Below, in pieces: positions 63,453-64,000 of a stretch of 64,000 bases of DNA. The stretch is from Heracleum sosnowskyi. Its lineage: Eukaryota > Streptophyta > Magnoliopsida > Apiales > Apiaceae. Position numbers and translations under genes: made by a program. The notes under the pieces are model-generated. The model saw only the letters and a program-made list of their open reading frames with translations. It did not search any database and was not told the origin of the DNA. Location of the stretch: positions 37,204,711-37,268,710 of the forward strand of contig CM061245.1 of NCBI GenBank assembly GCA_030848705.1, written 5' to 3'. Each line of letters starts with the position of its first letter. Position 1 is the first letter of the stretch.

Positions 63453-64000
63453 ATGCCTACTCGTTATGGACTTCTTTCTAATGCTATGGGGCAAGGCCCA
63501 ACCCACCTTGTTCCTGACACAAGCATGCAACCTAAACAGTCTAAACAGTTAACAACCACCTCTACTGTCTCTCAAAAGACTTTAGTTGTAAAATCAAAGA
63601 AATCAGCTAGAACTGATGTGTCTGGAAGGCAATCAGGTTCAAAGGATTTTTCCTCTACACCACTCACTAAAAAGAAGATACAAGGGGGTGTACAAGGGGT
63701 CCTGGTGAAGAAAGCTGATAAGGTTGTTAAGAATGTTCCTGTGAAAAGGAAGTTAAGGTTGATTGATGAAAGTGATTCAGAGGATGACTTACCTATATCC
63801 TCTGTGATGAATGTGAACAAGGAAGTTGCTGATACTGCTACTAAAGCTGTGGTACCTTTATCAAAACCACAAAAGACAAGGAAAATATCAAAGAGCAGGT
63901 ATCATATTCCTTTGACAGTGCAAATGAAGGATACTGATATTCAGACATCAAATCCTGATGAGTCATCTACTCCTGATGCTCTATCAAATCCTGATGTTAG
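63453..64000 (+). CDS. SIRE-C ORF3, 5' part, open at the window end
   Basis: ATG at 63453 opens a frame with no stop up to 64000 (182 codons). The frame is also open upstream of the ATG for at least 25 codons, so the start is uncertain. The first residues (DEVRFFLHQKMPTRYGLLSN) resemble the end of the N-terminal block of SIRE-B ORF3, and the following basic, serine-rich part (KSKKSARTD, VKRKLRLIDESDSEDD) its basic region. Most of the N-terminal block therefore seems to be missing, and the antisense ORF occupies that place. AATCCTGAT motifs at 63952 and 63988 encode Asn-Pro-Asp. Confidence 0.65.
   Translation, partial: MPTRYGLLSNAMGQGPTHLVPDTSMQPKQSKQLTTTSTVSQKTLVVKSKKSARTDVSGRQSGSKDFSSTPLTKKKIQGGVQGVLVKKADKVVKNVPVKRKLRLIDESDSEDDLPISSVMNVNKEVADTATKAVVPLSKPQKTRKISKSRYHIPLTVQMKDTDIQTSNPDESSTPDALSNPDV

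Larger units (their letters stand above)
56817..64000 (+). mobile_element. SIRE-C: Ty1/copia SIRE-type element, cut by the window end
   Basis: 5' LTR, primer site, shortened gag, intact pol, an inter-ORF region with an antisense ORF, and the start of ORF3. TATAG (56812-56816) is the expected left target duplication. The motif AATCCTGAT or its complement recurs in LTR, gag, pol linker, inter-ORF region and ORF3. LTR age cannot be judged because the 3' LTR is outside. Confidence 0.94.

Overview
The window is repeat-rich nuclear DNA of a flowering plant, most likely a eudicot. It is AT-rich and holds plant-type LTR retrotransposons primed by initiator tRNA-Met, a CACTA transposon carrying pieces of plant genes (plastid glucose transporter, BSL phosphatase, Nup85), and a decayed LRR receptor-kinase locus. 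I see no intact single-copy host gene, no rRNA or tRNA gene and no CRISPR. The species cannot be named from the sequence.

Layout. Positions 1-53428 are one nest of elements. The outer layer is a decayed Ty3/gypsy element of the Tat clade (+ strand; visible at 30852-31054, 36201-39188 and 50957-53428). Three elements sit in it: SIRE-D, a minus-strand Ty1/copia element (12027-17085 and 30141-30851), in its gag; a Pack-CACTA transposon (31057-36200), also in gag; and SIRE-B (39189-50951, target duplication GGAAC), between its second RNase H and integrase. SIRE-D is itself interrupted in its 5' LTR by SIRE-A (17086-30135, target duplication ATCGT) and in its RT by SIRE-B2, of which only the 3' tail is visible (11075-12026). 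SIRE-B2 is interrupted by a Tekay chromovirus (1-11074, minus strand). Nesting reaches four levels. From 53429 comes AT-rich DNA with fragments of a duplicated LRR receptor-kinase pseudogene, then a piece of a minus-strand LTR (56503-56816), then SIRE-C (56817 to beyond the window end).

The SIRE-type elements share a plan: LTR, initiator-Met primer site, gag with zinc knuckles, pol (protease, integrase, RT, RNase H), then a third ORF with no visible signal peptide or membrane segment. SIRE-C also has a small antisense ORF with its own TATA-like box.

Two patterns stand out. First, SIRE-A, SIRE-B/B2 and SIRE-C each carry their own short motif, repeated many times in U3, in the variable linkers of gag, pol and ORF3, and in the non-coding DNA after pol, but avoiding the conserved enzyme domains. 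The motifs are TCAACGRWAY (A), AAACTCTGA (B) and AATCCTGAT (C). Second, in all four SIRE-type elements with a visible gag/pol junction, a 35-42 nt GT...AG segment covers the gag stop. Its length differs modulo 3, yet removing it puts gag and pol in one frame every time. Both look like parts of a retrotransposon expression or control system and deserve direct testing.
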